A stretch of DNA of 64,000 nucleotides from Nitrospira sp. ND1 (GTDB lineage: Bacteria > Nitrospirota > Nitrospiria > Nitrospirales > Nitrospiraceae). The stretch covers positions 452,501 through 516,500 of the forward strand of contig NZ_FWEX01000006.1 of NCBI RefSeq assembly GCF_900170025.1, written 5' to 3'. Positions 39,803-47,460 of the stretch are shown here, piece by piece. Within the stretch, counting starts at the first letter, position 1, and every line of letters starts with the position of its first letter. The position numbers were made by a program, and so were the translations under genes. Below the pieces are notes generated by a model that made no database searches, had not been told where the DNA came from, and saw only the letters and a list, made by a program, of their open reading frames with translations.

Positions 39803-40623
39803 GCGCGTGACTCCCGAGGCTGGGGAGTCGGATCTTCGGCGCCTAGGCGGGCGCGAAGCCGTTCGAGGCGAGTCACATTCTCAGCTAATTTAGGGAGATC
39901 GTACTTACGGTCCATTCGCACCACCTGCTCCAGTAACTGAACGGCCATCTGCAGCTGACCCAAATCCTCATAACACTGGGCGAGAACATAACGGGCACCG
40001 CCTGTACGCAGTTCATCTCGGCTCCGCTCCGCGATTGATTGACTGGTATGACAACAAGCAATGGCGTCATCGTAGCGCTTTTGGATGGCAAAGGTTCGCC
40101 CCATCATCCGCCAGGCATCGGCGACGCCTCCTTGATTGTTGAGACGGCGCATGAGCACCAGAGACTGCTCATAGTACCGTAGCGCCTCTTCGAACTGGCC
40201 TGTTTCACGCGCCACCAGGCCGAGATCGGAAAACAGCACTGCCTTTCCCAGCTCGTCGTGTACCCGCGTCATGATATCGAGCGCCTCAAGGTAATAGGCT
40301 CTCGCACGATCCCACTCCCCGGCGTCGGCGCGGAGATTCCCCAGATTGGCCAGGGTCGTCCCAATGCCCTTCTCGTCACCCAAGACCTTCTGCAACTCCA
40401 GCACTTCCTGATAGTAGCTCTGAGCCGACTCACGGCGACCACTAACCGCGCAAATATTGCCGAGATTGCCCAAGGTCGCGCTCAAAGCGCGATGATCACC
40501 GGTCAGGCGATCACATTCCAGGGCCTTTGCATAACAGACGTAGGCATCCGTATAGTGCCCGCGCGCAAAATGCTCGTTGCCCTGACGGTTGAGTTCCTCT
40601 GAGAGTCCGTTTCGAAGGGCCAT
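39799..40623 (-). CDS. TPR-repeat protein
   Basis: 274 residues made of about six tetratricopeptide units (HFARGHYTDAYVCYAKALECDRLTG; TLGNLGNICAVSGRRESAQSYYQEVLELQ; DLGLVARETGQFEEALRYYEQSLVLMRRL), like the eukaryotic Rapsyn/LGN type. No signal peptide or membrane segment, so cytosolic scaffold. Third protein upstream of the MBL and redoxin genes; likely binds a partner from the same operon (inference). Confidence 0.8.
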   Translation of the reverse strand: MALRNGLSEELNRQGNEHFARGHYTDAYVCYAKALECDRLTGDHRALSATLGNLGNICAVSGRRESAQSYYQEVLELQKVLGDEKGIGTTLANLGNLRADAGEWDRARAYYLEALDIMTRVHDELGKAVLFSDLGLVARETGQFEEALRYYEQSLVLMRRLNNQGGVADAWRMMGRTFAIQKRYDDAIACCHTSQSIAERSRDELRTGGARYVLAQCYEDLGQLQMAVQLLEQVVRMDRKYDLPKLAENVTRLERLRARLGAEDPTPQPRESRA

Positions 40624-40629
40624 TGTTCC

Positions 40630-41226
40630 CTACGTCTGAAGGGCCTGCTCCACAGCCTGTTTAGCTCCGAATACGATGCTAGCGCCATCGCCCACAAGAA
40701 TCGAGTCGAAGTTATATTTCAACAATCGCCGGAGCCCGACTCTCGCATTCGTGATATCGCCATATTTTTCCGGAGCCAGGAGGCTCAAGCCTCCCGCCGG
40801 TTTGCCAATTAACGCATCGCCGACGATCAACACGCCCTTCCCCTGCTGAATGTACAACGCCGACTCACCCGGAGATTTTTGATCATTCAGGTGAATGACC
40901 CAAATACCGCCGGGCAACAACTCGCCATCCTTGAATGTCTTGGACGGCTTCACATCCATCTGCGCGACATCGGCCTCAGGCATTTGTAGTTGGCAACGAA
41001 AATCGGCCTGGTACGACGCCGCCTCACGAACATGATCACGGTTGGTGACAATGATGTAATCAAGGGCACCCTGGCGTCGAACAAATGTGTGGGCCTCGGC
41101 CGTCATCGGCGGAGGATCAACCAGAATCTTATGTTCCCCCACGTTGAGAAACAGCCCGTTAAAATCGAGCTGCTTGTCTTCTGAAAACCAGGACCATTGC
41201 CAAATACCGGGAAGGAGCTGTTTCAC
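40630..41226 (-). CDS. Metallo-beta-lactamase-fold protein with degenerate first metal motif
   Basis: 198 residues. The fold is suggested by GLFLNVGEHKILVDPPP, the strand-loop YIIVTNRDHVREAASY, SPGESALYIQQGKGVLIVGDALIG and ILVGDGASI. In place of HxHxDH it has TNRDH, keeping only the DH, so one metal site is probably lost. Similar TNxDHxR proteins exist in many genomes with no known activity. GTG start. Same operon as redoxin and TPR genes. Confidence 0.7.
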   Translation of the reverse strand: MKQLLPGIWQWSWFSEDKQLDFNGLFLNVGEHKILVDPPPMTAEAHTFVRRQGALDYIIVTNRDHVREAASYQADFRCQLQMPEADVAQMDVKPSKTFKDGELLPGGIWVIHLNDQKSPGESALYIQQGKGVLIVGDALIGKPAGGLSLLAPEKYGDITNARVGLRRLLKYNFDSILVGDGASIVFGAKQAVEQALQT

Positions 41227-41250
41227 TGATATCGCCTCACGTGGATGGGA

Positions 41251-41490
41251 TTACAACGCTGCCACCGCATCCTGGAGAGTCTTTGTAACCTTCGCACAGA
41301 TGCCGGCTTCGCTGGGAAGATCGACAATATCGTCTTCCGAGAGGGTAATGAACTTCCGATTCGGCCCCTTCGTGAGGGATATAAGGAACATGCTGTTTGT
41401 TGGCTTCGTCGGAATCACGACCTGAACGGTCTGATCAATACTCTGCACAACTTCCAGAAACTTCTGCTTTCCCTCTTCCCATTCGTCCAT
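41251..41490 (-). CDS. Small soluble protein of unknown function
   Basis: 79 residues (MDEWEEGKQKFLEVVQSIDQ...), with a likely beta-strand centre (TVQVVIPTKPTNSMFLISLTK) and helical ends. No family recognised. AGAGGA ribosome binding site seven bases ahead of the ATG. Lies 19 bases after the redoxin gene and 24 before the MBL-type gene, all on the same strand. Confidence 0.6.
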   Translation of the reverse strand: MDEWEEGKQKFLEVVQSIDQTVQVVIPTKPTNSMFLISLTKGPNRKFITLSEDDIVDLPSEAGICAKVTKTLQDAVAAL

Positions 41491-41509
41491 GGATGATCCT
41501 CTTTCCCCA

Positions 41510-42055
41510 CTACATGGTTCCTGCGCCGGCTGGAGTCGAAGCTGCCAACAGTTTTTCCACTTCCTGAATGATGACCTCGGCGCCCGCCAATTCCATATTG
41601 CCCACCCGCTGCCACCTGATCACACCGCGCTGATCGATCACATACACATTGGGAATGAACTTCCCACCGCCATACAGTTTGTCGGTGGTCTTATTCGGAT
41701 CGAGTAAATAGGGGTACGTCACCTTCACGGGAAAGGCACTCAAGAATTCGCCCACGCCCCGTTTGGAATCCCCCGACGAATTGACCCCGACGACGGCCAC
41801 ATTTTTCCCGGTCATCGCCTCATGGACCTTTTGCAGGTTGGTCCCTTGGGTCATACAGGGATCACAAATATGAAACAACCCGAGGACAACCACTTTCCCC
41901 TTTAACTGCTCAAGCGAAACAGCATCGCCTGTCACAGACGTCAACGAGAAGATCGGCGCCGGCTCGCCGACTTTAAAAAACCCGGCGGCGACTACAAGGT
42001 GGGCAGCCCACAGATGCACCAATACGATCGCAACCGCTACGAGAAGTCGCTTCAT
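41510..42055 (-). CDS. Exported thioredoxin-fold protein (TlpA/AhpC-TSA type)
   Basis: 181 residues: signal peptide (cut near VVAAG), then a redoxin domain with EPAPIFSLTSVTGDAVSLEQLKGKVVVLGLF and the redox motif C-D-P-C (Cys64, Cys67). A cis-Pro region follows near FIPNVYVIDQRG. Likely a periplasmic thiol-disulfide oxidoreductase, for example in cytochrome c maturation. AAGGAGGATCTG gives a strong ribosome binding site; this is the first gene of the operon. The 190 bases upstream contain a possible promoter (TTGCTC, 18 bases, TAGGAT, minus strand). Confidence 0.83.
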   Translation of the reverse strand: MKRLLVAVAIVLVHLWAAHLVVAAGFFKVGEPAPIFSLTSVTGDAVSLEQLKGKVVVLGLFHICDPCMTQGTNLQKVHEAMTGKNVAVVGVNSSGDSKRGVGEFLSAFPVKVTYPYLLDPNKTTDKLYGGGKFIPNVYVIDQRGVIRWQRVGNMELAGAEVIIQEVEKLLAASTPAGAGTM

Positions 42056-42245
42056 CAGATCCTCCTTCCTGGAACCAAGCCAATGATGGAGGCCAATGCT
42101 CCCTCGGCTGGTTCTCAGCAGTCACCAATCACTGCTGGTGATGCAGGCATCCTAGCATGCGTTTTTTTTCGGGAGCAACCACTTAGGGAGGCAAGCCATT
42201 TATCTATTGACGAAGGAGAAACGTTTCATGCCGGAAAACCCACGA

Positions 42246-43541
42246 TCAGCCGGAGCTCTGCAACCACCGCACGACTGCTTCACGCATCCGGACAGAAAGA
42301 ATCCATTTGGCGATAATCCGATGAAACGGCTTCAAACAAGTGGCCAGCATACGAAGTCGTCGTTGAACCCGGAACCAGGGCAACGAACGGGTGAGCACCT
42401 CTGCTTCCGCGCGACAGAGCGCGACCCCAAGTTTCCACCGCTCAAGCCAGGAGTCTTTGAGCGTCATGTACAGAGCCTCCGCACAATCTTCATCAATCCC
42501 ATGACGAGGATTCTTCAGCAGCTGCTTAGGCATCTTTCGAACGAGGACGGGGATATCTGCATCTGTCTCGATCTCCTGAAGTATCGTCAGTGGAACGGCA
42601 GTATCGAACAGACTGTGAGCCATCGCCAGGCCGAGCAGGACCAACCGTCGACATCTCCACTCGCCTGCCTGAAACAACACACGACTCCAATCTAACGCCG
42701 GCCGCCGACGCACGAGTTCCGCCACATCGCAGACCCACTTCAACTGCTCCCAGGCATGTTTTGCCCCATGCACGCAAAGAAGAATCAACAGATCCTCCGG
42801 GCAGAGGCCCATCACCGATTTTGTTGGTAAGTGAACAGGCTTCAGCCTTCCCCAAAACGCGCTCCGATCAAGCCGAAATCCGAAATGCCGGCGAGCCATC
42901 ATCCACTGAAGATCGACCGCAACAATGCCGTTTCGCCTCTGGAAAAAGTGATACGGCTCCCCTGACTCCTCCCCGCCTCCCATGTCCTGGCTGGTCAGTT
43001 GATACCCCTGAGACCATAAGACTTTCCGAGCTTGGGGAATCGCTCCCTGCTCAACAATCAAATCAATATCCGCACATTCCCGTAAACCTAGGTCGCCATA
43101 CGCCGTCTGTGCAAGCGTGACGCCTTTAAAGGGAATCGCCGTCACCCCCTTGGCCGCCAACGCATCGAGTAAGGTCACGAGTTCTTTAGCCAACAAGCTA
43201 TTTAAAAGAGCGTTCGCCTGATTGTGCCGACGAAAGGCTTCGTGAATGGAAGAAGGCACGGCAGCGGGACAAATTGTGACCAGATTGCGATACACTAGCG
43301 GCGCCACGCCATGGGCTCTGGACAGCTGCCAGACCAGCTCCCAATCAATTCCATCGTAGGCCAAATCTGCCACTTCGACTCGAACAAACTCACTCACCGT
43401 CGTTCGCGCACAGAGCGCAAGCAATCGTCCCTCCGCACGCATGAGGAACAATCCTGGCGCCGGTGTCGTCCCCTTACGCGAAATACCTCCAAGACGAGAG
43501 GAGCTCCATTGCGCGACGGTGGACCTTGGAAACTGTCCCAT
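42246..43541 (-). CDS. Nucleotidyltransferase-family protein (PF14907 type) in RiPP cluster
   Basis: 431 residues. The motif FKGVTLAQTAYGDLGLRECADIDLIV (residues 138-163; Asp158 and Asp160) is the active-site region of the uncharacterised nucleotidyltransferase family PF14907, which is found beside lasso-peptide and PqqD-type genes. The remaining sequence is helical (HGAKHAWEQLKWVCDVAELVRRRPALDW is a second conserved stretch). Only one base separates its ATG from the HprK-like kinase stop. In this setting it may attach a nucleotide or similar group to the peptide (inference). Confidence 0.8.
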   Translation of the reverse strand: MGQFPRSTVAQWSSSRLGGISRKGTTPAPGLFLMRAEGRLLALCARTTVSEFVRVEVADLAYDGIDWELVWQLSRAHGVAPLVYRNLVTICPAAVPSSIHEAFRRHNQANALLNSLLAKELVTLLDALAAKGVTAIPFKGVTLAQTAYGDLGLRECADIDLIVEQGAIPQARKVLWSQGYQLTSQDMGGGEESGEPYHFFQRRNGIVAVDLQWMMARRHFGFRLDRSAFWGRLKPVHLPTKSVMGLCPEDLLILLCVHGAKHAWEQLKWVCDVAELVRRRPALDWSRVLFQAGEWRCRRLVLLGLAMAHSLFDTAVPLTILQEIETDADIPVLVRKMPKQLLKNPRHGIDEDCAEALYMTLKDSWLERWKLGVALCRAEAEVLTRSLPWFRVQRRLRMLATCLKPFHRIIAKWILSVRMREAVVRWLQSSG

Positions 43542-43542
43542 G

Positions 43543-44583
43543 TCAGTTCTCTCTCCTTGCTTGCCGCTTCTCCAGAAGAGGCGTTACCAGCCATGGCAAC
43601 TCCATGACATCGCGTCCGAAGTGGAGTCGGTAACAATCTGCCTGCTCGACCAATCCCACAAGCGCTTGAAACTCCCGGCGCGCCACTTCGGTGTCATACA
43701 CCAGCAAGGAATGCGGAAGAATCATTTCCAATGCTACCTTCTTGGACAAGGGCTCCAGACAACTGTGCGAGGAATTGACCACCTCGGGAAAGAGGATCAC
43801 GCTGGGCTCGCAAGGCTGACCTAATGGCCCCGGATATACATCCTCAGCATGGAAATAGCTCTTGGGGACACCGGCATGAAGCACAGATGGCGGGGCCGCT
43901 CGCAGTTCTGGAAAGAACGATACGGTGTGATCAGTAACATTGATCTTGAGCGGATACGGGAGGATCTCCACACGCGTGCCGCTGATCCGAAAAAATGGGT
44001 GATCATCGGAAAGGTAACGATACCCTGCTCGCAGCAGGGATAGGAACGAGGTGGTTTTTCCCCGCCCACTGAAACCGGGAATCAGCACACCTTGCCCCTT
44101 GTGCTCCAGTGCGGTGGCATGAAACGTATACAATCCTCGCCGCTTCAGAAGTTCCGTCATGGCGAAATGGACAAAACTCGCCCGGATATCCGGCGCCATG
44201 GCCTCCGGTCTCACCAGATAGCCCCGGACAGATTGTGAGTCCCCATCAATCACGACAAGGCCCTCTCCATGAAAATCGGCAATCAATAGGCCGTTGTCTG
44301 AATAAATGTCGCACAACCATGTCGTCTTCCGATCAGGGTCGATCGCGAGGCCAGAACCGCTATACAACAATTTCGCTGAACTGGAAATCTGGACCGGAAC
44401 ATCCTCACATCGCTCGATCGCGTCGAACTCCATCCGCATGGGCTGAGCCGCAACGGTGTCGCGGTGAAAGTGACGGAGTAACGCCCAAACGGAATGTGCC
44501 AACTCGGACGAATTGGTGGTGAATTTCATCTCTATGCCATGGACGGAGAGTAGAAGTTCCTTCATTGTCGACGCCATGAACAT
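43543..44583 (-). CDS. HprK-like kinase in RiPP cluster
   Basis: 346 residues. C-terminal half resembles HPr kinase/phosphorylase: Walker A GFSGRGKTT (170-178), then YLSDDHPFF (about residue 190) with the catalytic acids, preceded by FHATALEHKGQGVLIPG. The N-terminal 150 residues differ from HprK. HprK-like kinases in lasso clusters (for example that of paeninodin) phosphorylate a serine of the precursor. The ATG at 44583 has AAGGAGAAGCGGTA upstream. It follows the precursor-like peptide gene, separated by a stem-loop. Confidence 0.82.
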   Translation of the reverse strand: MFMASTMKELLLSVHGIEMKFTTNSSELAHSVWALLRHFHRDTVAAQPMRMEFDAIERCEDVPVQISSSAKLLYSGSGLAIDPDRKTTWLCDIYSDNGLLIADFHGEGLVVIDGDSQSVRGYLVRPEAMAPDIRASFVHFAMTELLKRRGLYTFHATALEHKGQGVLIPGFSGRGKTTSFLSLLRAGYRYLSDDHPFFRISGTRVEILPYPLKINVTDHTVSFFPELRAAPPSVLHAGVPKSYFHAEDVYPGPLGQPCEPSVILFPEVVNSSHSCLEPLSKKVALEMILPHSLLVYDTEVARREFQALVGLVEQADCYRLHFGRDVMELPWLVTPLLEKRQARREN

Positions 44584-44639
44584 TACCGCTTCTCCTTTTC
44601 AGCCTTCTGCCCGTCGTCACTACCGCAGAGATGTGGGGC

Positions 44640-44670
44640 GAGCTGGCCGGTCTAGTTAACCGGCCAGCTC
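44640..44670 (-). terminator. Strong stem-loop after the precursor-like peptide gene
   Basis: GAGCTGGCCGGT (44640-44651) and ACCGGCCAGCTC (44659-44670) are perfect 12-base inverted repeats with a 7-base loop. No T-run follows on either strand, so it is more likely an RNA-stabilising or attenuating hairpin between the small peptide gene and the kinase gene than a full terminator. Confidence 0.65.
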
Positions 44671-44698
44671 CATGGCTCTCACTAGAGCACCTGGCATG

Positions 44699-44812
44699 TT
44701 ATATGGGTGTTCGATCCAGCACGCGGGACAACTGAATGGCCGTTACGTCGCGCAGCAACTCATGTTTCACGAGCGCCGGCTTGACGTATTCGGTCTTTAT
44801 CTGTTGCTCCAT
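44699..44812 (-). CDS. Candidate RiPP precursor peptide with lasso-type leader
   Basis: 37 residues. Leader pattern Tyr9-x2-Pro12-x-Leu14 ... Thr24 has exactly the spacing of the lasso leader Y-x2-P-x-L-x3-G-x5-T, with Glu18 in place of Gly. If cut after residue 25, as in known lasso peptides, the 12-residue core is IQLSRVLDRTPI. Its Asp8 lies where a lasso ring would close, but residue 1 is Ile rather than Gly. Ribosome binding site AAAGGAGGTGA is near-perfect, and its TGA is the stop of the PqqD-like gene. Too short to be called by size, but context and signals support it. Confidence 0.65.
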   Translation of the reverse strand: MEQQIKTEYVKPALVKHELLRDVTAIQLSRVLDRTPI

Positions 44813-44818
44813 TCTCAC

Positions 44819-44829
44819 TCACCTCCTTT
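44819..44829 (-). promoter_or_regulatory. Shine-Dalgarno of the precursor-like peptide, overlapping the RRE stop codon
   Basis: On the minus strand it reads AAAGGAGGTGA, complementary to most of the anti-Shine-Dalgarno, six bases from the ATG at 44812. The final TGA is the stop of the PqqD-like gene, so termination there delivers ribosomes to the peptide start. Confidence 0.8.
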
Positions 44830-45136
44830 CTGTGTGAAGTAATCCTTCCTGCTCCAGAAGCACAATCAACGCCAGCATATCGTCCTGCGCCTGCTGTTCA
44901 GACACATCAAACCTGGCACAGATTGCTGAGTGAATCTGCCGCAACGACTGCTCCCCTCTGCACAAATTCCAAATGGTTGATCCGACGACATTGAGCGTGT
45001 AATAGCGGCCGGAGTTCAGATTCAACAGCACACTTTCACCATCGAGAACCGTGCTGTGGACCTGTTCATCCTGCCTGGGAAATATTTCGGACAATTCGAG
45101 TTGAGGCTCACTCCACAGATGCACAGTGGCAGGCAT
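44819..45136 (-). CDS. PqqD-family peptide-binding protein (RRE; lasso B1-like)
   Basis: 105 residues. The PqqD fold pattern is clear: VLLNLNSGRYYTLNVVGSTIWNLCRG (about 36-61), then SLRQIHSAICARFDV and a final helix DDMLALIVLLEQEGLL. Stand-alone members of this family (lasso B1) bind the leader peptide and hand it to the B2 peptidase. An N-terminal extension of about 25 residues is less conserved. Ribosome binding site CAGGAGC precedes the ATG. The precursor-like gene starts six bases after its stop. Confidence 0.85.
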   Translation of the reverse strand: MPATVHLWSEPQLELSEIFPRQDEQVHSTVLDGESVLLNLNSGRYYTLNVVGSTIWNLCRGEQSLRQIHSAICARFDVSEQQAQDDMLALIVLLEQEGLLHTERR

Positions 45137-45509
45137 ATAGATGCTCCTGGTTCAGATTGCTGGGACATGTGACTGCTCCGATACCACCATTCGTTCTGAA
45201 ACCGATTTTTCCCCGAAGTCTTGGTCCCTCTACAAGCAAGCCGTGCACATCACTGCAAGACAAGGGCGAAACTATCGTCATCACGCTCGTTTCTCTATCC
45301 CCAGTGAGATTGGGCTCCACCTCCCTTTGGGGGATCCGGATTTTATTTTCATGAAGAACGGATGAAAAAAGCGTACGGATGGGGCCGCTAGTGGGTTTCA
45401 AAGCCGAACTTGTCAGCTTGATTCACACAGACGCACAGGAAAGACTCGATTCGCCCAGGCCCGCCAGGTCCAGTTGACCCCAAGAGAACGGTAATGTGCA
45501 GAGGAGGTC
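45137..45509. other. Gene-poor stretch between B2-like and RRE genes (373 bases)
   Basis: No gene I can support. A minus-strand frame of 97 codons (45108-45401) and a plus-strand frame of 74 codons (45141-45365) lack ribosome binding sites and family features. An unusual gap inside a compact cluster; it may hold a second promoter for the RRE-precursor-kinase part, or the remains of a lost gene. Confidence 0.4.
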
Positions 45510-45950
45510 TCAGGAGATGCGAGATGATTGAGTACTTGAGGAAACCAGGGATTGAGGGAAGGTAACCGTCACGGTAAACGATTGCCAGTAGGAGGACGGC
45601 TCAAGAAACTCATGACCCTCCAGCACCAGCCATGCGTGTCCCTCCAGCTGCTGATTGAGCTTCATCACTCCGCATTTGAATTGAACGGGGAGGCCGGCAC
45701 GGCGGGCGAAAAAAAATAGCGCTAACGCTCGAGGAAAACAATTCCCCTTCGGATTGTATGGAAACAGCGCGAGCCACCGATCCACATAATAGGCCACATC
45801 TTCCATCGCGTGCTCATCCGGATCGGCTGAAATCTCGCATACTAACCAGCCGAGCAATCGCCTGAGACTCGTCAGGCGGGACGCGATGCGGACCCCAACG
45901 ACCACAACACCAGTGGCAACGATCACTCGATACTTCCGAACCAGCGACAT
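45510..45950 (-). CDS. Lasso-peptide B2-like cysteine peptidase (transglutaminase-like core 3)
   Basis: 146 residues. The catalytic stretch GNCFPRALALFFFARRAGLP (Cys71) and EGHAWLVLEG (His105) match the PF13471 family, which cuts lasso leader peptides; the third residue would be Glu117 in FLEPSSYW, where lasso B2 often has Asp. N-terminal helix (VATGVVVVGVRIASRLTSL) is hydrophobic. It opens the cluster, 67 bases after purF. It normally works with the B1/RRE protein, which lies downstream. Confidence 0.82.
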   Translation of the reverse strand: MSLVRKYRVIVATGVVVVGVRIASRLTSLRRLLGWLVCEISADPDEHAMEDVAYYVDRWLALFPYNPKGNCFPRALALFFFARRAGLPVQFKCGVMKLNQQLEGHAWLVLEGHEFLEPSSYWQSFTVTVTFPQSLVSSSTQSSRIS

Positions 45951-46017
45951 GCCAATTAGTCTAGCAAGGCGCAGGAGGAAGTCCAGACGATCCTATGAAC
46001 CGGCGAGGACAACGATG

Positions 46018-47448
46018 TCAGCGCGGAGCTTCAAAGAGCCCTAGTTGGAGTTCTTCTGCCCGGGTAAAGGAGATAGGGTATTGTTCGGTAAAGCAGGCAT
46101 CGCAGTACTGCCCCGGAGTACCGGGAGCCGCCTTCACCATGCCGTCCAGGCTCAAGTAGGCGAGGCTATCCGCGGTGATGTATTTGCGAATCTCTTCGGT
46201 GGTATGGCTGGATGCGATCAATTCCTTCTTGGTCGGTGTATCGATGCCATAAAAACAGGGCGACACGATCGGCGGAGAACTAATGCGCATATGCACTTCT
46301 TTGGCTCCGGCATGACGCAGCATCTTGACGATTTTTCGGCTCGTCGTTCCCCGAACCAACGAATCGTCTACTACGACCACGCGTTTCCCTTCGAGGACTT
46401 CGGGAACGGCATTGAGCTTCACCTTCACCCCGAAGTGACGAATTGACTGCTCCGGCTCGATGAAGGTGCGACCCACATAATGATTCCGGATCAGTCCGGT
46501 TTCAAAAGGAAACCCCGACCCTTCCGAATAACCCAACGCCGCCGGCACCCCGGAATCCGGCACGGGAATCACGATGTCCGCATCAACCCGCGATTCTTGC
46601 GCCAATTGCCGGCCGAATGCCTTCCGGATGGAATAGACGGCTTTGCCTCCAAAAATGCGGCTATCAGGACGGGCAAAGTAGACATATTCAAACACACACA
46701 TGGCCGGCTTGGTTTGAGCGAATGGCTTATAACTGGTGACGCCCTGATGATCCAGTACCACCAACTCTCCCGGTTCGATCTCCCTTACATATTCGGCATC
46801 CAACAGATCGAACGCGCAACTTTCGGAGGCCACTATCCAGGCGTCACGAAACCGTCCCAGGCACAGGGGGCGAAATCCATGGGGATCGCGCGCGGCGACA
46901 ATGCCCTGATCGGTCATCAGAACCACTGAAAATGCACCGCGAACCTGGGTGAGCGAATCGATGACCCGGTCCAGCAGCGTATCCGCCCGCGAATGGGCGA
47001 TGAGATGGATAATGACTTCCGTGTCGGACGTCGATTGAAAAATAGCGCCATAGGCTTCCAGTTCACTGCGAAGCATGGTGGCATTGATCAAATTCCCATT
47101 GTGCGCCACGGCGAGGTTACCGAAGGCAAAATTGACGCTCAAGGGTTGCACATTCTTGAGCCCTGCCCCGCCCGCAGTGGAATAGCGGTTGTGCCCGATC
47201 GCCATCGTGCCGGGCAGACGTGCCAAGGCCTGTTGCGAAAAAATATCTGCAACAAGGCCCTGACCCTTTTCGACATAAAACTGTTCACCGTCGTTGGAGA
47301 CAATACCGGACGCTTCCTGTCCGCGATGTTGCAGCGCATAGAGACCGAGGTAGGCGAGGTTCGCGGCCTCTTTATGACCATAGATACCGAACACGGCACA
47401 TTCGTCGTGGAACTTATCGGGAGAAATCAGCGGTAATTCGTTGGCCAT
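46018..47448 (-). CDS. purF: Amidophosphoribosyltransferase
   Basis: 476 residues. A 16-residue propeptide is followed by Cys17 ([14 protein letters not shown]), the exposed N-terminal nucleophile after cleavage. PRPP-binding motif is [15 protein letters not shown]-terminal cysteines in SPCFYGID and [11 protein letters not shown] match the [4Fe-4S] ligands of the Bacillus-type enzyme, so it likely carries a cluster. First committed step of purine synthesis. Last pur gene of the run; purL lies 12 bases upstream. Confidence 0.96.
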   Translation of the reverse strand: MANELPLISPDKFHDECAVFGIYGHKEAANLAYLGLYALQHRGQEASGIVSNDGEQFYVEKGQGLVADIFSQQALARLPGTMAIGHNRYSTAGGAGLKNVQPLSVNFAFGNLAVAHNGNLINATMLRSELEAYGAIFQSTSDTEVIIHLIAHSRADTLLDRVIDSLTQVRGAFSVVLMTDQGIVAARDPHGFRPLCLGRFRDAWIVASESCAFDLLDAEYVREIEPGELVVLDHQGVTSYKPFAQTKPAMCVFEYVYFARPDSRIFGGKAVYSIRKAFGRQLAQESRVDADIVIPVPDSGVPAALGYSEGSGFPFETGLIRNHYVGRTFIEPEQSIRHFGVKVKLNAVPEVLEGKRVVVVDDSLVRGTTSRKIVKMLRHAGAKEVHMRISSPPIVSPCFYGIDTPTKKELIASSHTTEEIRKYITADSLAYLSLDGMVKAAPGTPGQYCDACFTEQYPISFTRAEELQLGLFEAPR

Positions 47449-47460
47449 GACGTCCGTATC

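Noticed and set aside
45108-45401. 97-codon minus-strand frame in the gap of the RiPP-like cluster (shorter version starting near 45280)
   Set aside because: Overlaps the RRE gene start, lacks a well-placed ribosome binding site and has no leader-like motif, so I did not call it a second precursor.
42246-45950. Complete lasso-peptide locus
   Set aside because: Tempting because of B1, B2 and precursor-like genes, but there is no asparagine-synthetase-type cyclase or exporter gene here and the core does not start with Gly; I therefore call it lasso-like only.
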